Assembly: GCF_026212465.1 (NCBI RefSeq)
Contig: NC_080050.1
Span: 29,833,070 to 29,897,069, forward strand
Direction: 5' to 3'
DNA length: 64,000 nt
DNA from: Amaranthus tricolor
Taxonomy: Eukaryota; Streptophyta; Magnoliopsida; Caryophyllales; Amaranthaceae
In this document: positions 62,591 through 64,000 of the stretch, one piece after another
How the letters are laid out: each line of letters begins with the position of its first letter
How positions within the stretch are numbered: position 1 is the first letter of the stretch
Program-made: the position numbers and the translations under genes
Notes under the pieces: model-generated
Told to the model about the DNA's origin: nothing
Database searches by the model: none
The model's input: only the letters and a program-made list of their open reading frames with translations

Positions 62591-64000
62591 TTTTGCATGA
62601 TATGCTAAAAATTGAATTTATTTACAATTTATTTTAATAAATTTATTTATATTGAATATATTTGATGAAAATTAATGTGAAATATTTATATTTATTTTAT
62701 TGTTCTGAGTTACATAGAGGGTTTCAAGAAAGTAATAAACAATTTGAGTTAAAAATCTATGGGAACGTTATACTCGATGGTTGGATCAAGTCCTTAATGC
62801 TAGTTGTTGATGAATATGCCATTTAAGTCTTGAAAAACTAGCATGTCCTATTGATTGTTTTGATGTACTTTTTCTATTATTTTTTATTGTGTTACATTGT
62901 AATATTTTTATTTATGCATATAAATTTATATTATCTATATTTATTTTTTTCTTTTTAATATATCACCAATAACTGATTAAAATTGAATATACTTCTCTTA
63001 AAATGTAGCAAATTTAGTAGAAACAAGTAAATAAAAATATTATCTTTCACTTTATTCAAAGCTAATTCGTAAATGATAGCTTTTTGGAGGTTCCTTTCAA
63101 CTTAAGGTAGTGGTGAAGCCCCTTAGGGGGGTAGCTAAGGCCTGTTCCCCACATTGTATATTTTTACAACCTATTTTTTTGTTCAGTCATAGTATATTTT
63201 TATTATTTTATACTTCTAGCATTATTACAAGATTAGTAGAGTGTTGGAGGTTTGAAGGTAAAGGAAAACTTGATACAAAGTATTACATTGGATAGAGGTA
63301 CCAAACTTTCAATTTTTATATGTTTTGATTTTGCTATAGTTGCAAATGTAAATAAACTTAAAACTCAAGCTTATACGATAACTTACAAAAGATAGTATGT
63401 AACTTAATGAGACTAAATATGCACAATTTTATCTTTATTATACTTGTTTGCTTGTATGCTTATTACGTTTTTGTCTCTAAGAGATTGACACACTTATTTT
63501 TTAGTCTGTCTTTTTTATTTTACTATAATTTTCTCTTATGTAAGTGTCTCCACCATTCATTTATTCTCATCTATGAATTTAAACTCACTGTTATTATTAT
63601 CTATACAATTCAACTAAAGATCGACACACTTATCTTTTAGTCCGTCTATTTTATTTTAGTGTTATAAATGATGTAGTTTCTATTATATCTTCATTTTATT
63701 CCCTGCTCCACTTGATTACCTTTTGTAAGTTGAGCATTGTGAAGTAGAAAAATGGAAATGTGCAATTCTTATGTCAACGGATTTTATTGGTGAAAATTAG
63801 GTGGAAGAGAGGTTGATTTGGTCTATTTTCAACCGTGTATGGAGTGACATCTTTAAGCAATTTGGCCAAGTTTTTAAATAGGGTAGTTATACTTGTCAAA
63901 TTAAATATCTATAAATTATATTTATACTAATTACAAGTGGAATCATATATGTGACATGATTTAAAAAGTAAAATTAAAATATAATATCATTATTATTATA
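62591..64000. other. AT-rich intergenic DNA
   Basis: No gene. A roughly 45-bp direct repeat (GACACACTTATTTTTTAGTC and GACACACTTATCTTTTAGTC) occurs near 63487 and 63621. Confidence 0.5.

Overview
The window is AT-rich nuclear DNA from a flowering plant, most likely a eudicot. The evidence is two clear plant genes with spliceable introns and plant-type transposons: CACTA, hAT, Ty1/copia and Ty3/gypsy remnants, TRIMs, RTE LINEs and (ATT)n microsatellites. I cannot name the species. The dense load of short non-autonomous elements would suit Caryophyllales, but that is a guess.

Layout. 1-24.6 kb holds no intact gene. It is a mosaic of small transposons, many with target-site duplications (TSDs) that can be read directly: a 5'-truncated RTE LINE with a 17-bp TSD (6746-8266), a 130-bp RTE tail with another 17-bp TSD (17987-18116), two structurally complete TRIMs (13576-14051 and 15153-15421), a 575-bp Ds-like hAT element with an 8-bp TSD (16212-16786), foldback MITEs, and a cluster of ATT microsatellites (17.3-20.3 kb). 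24661-37525 is one 12.9-kb CACTA (En/Spm-type) transposon with matching ends and a TTT duplication. It carries a decayed TNP2-type transposase gene, a second decayed gene (Transposase_24-like plus Ulp1-like), a 169-bp tandem array, and a nested Ty3/gypsy remnant with a 3.6-kb LTR. 37.5-46.7 kb is again intergenic, with a second 8-bp-TSD hAT MITE (43149-43419).

Genes. 47265-48551 (minus) is an intact trihelix (Myb/SANT-like) transcription factor of 428 aa. 51913-52846 (plus) is a broken WAT1-related (MtN21/EamA) transporter pseudogene with a copia remnant in its downstream intron. 59386-62193 (plus) is an intact Tubby-like F-box protein of 427 aa in four coding exons, with a long intron-bearing 5' leader. 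Its introns have collected a SINE, RTE tails and another small element.

The two intact genes have no visible functional link. The main interest is structural: many insertions can be defined to the base, and two families of short elements built around variable minisatellite cores recur across the window.
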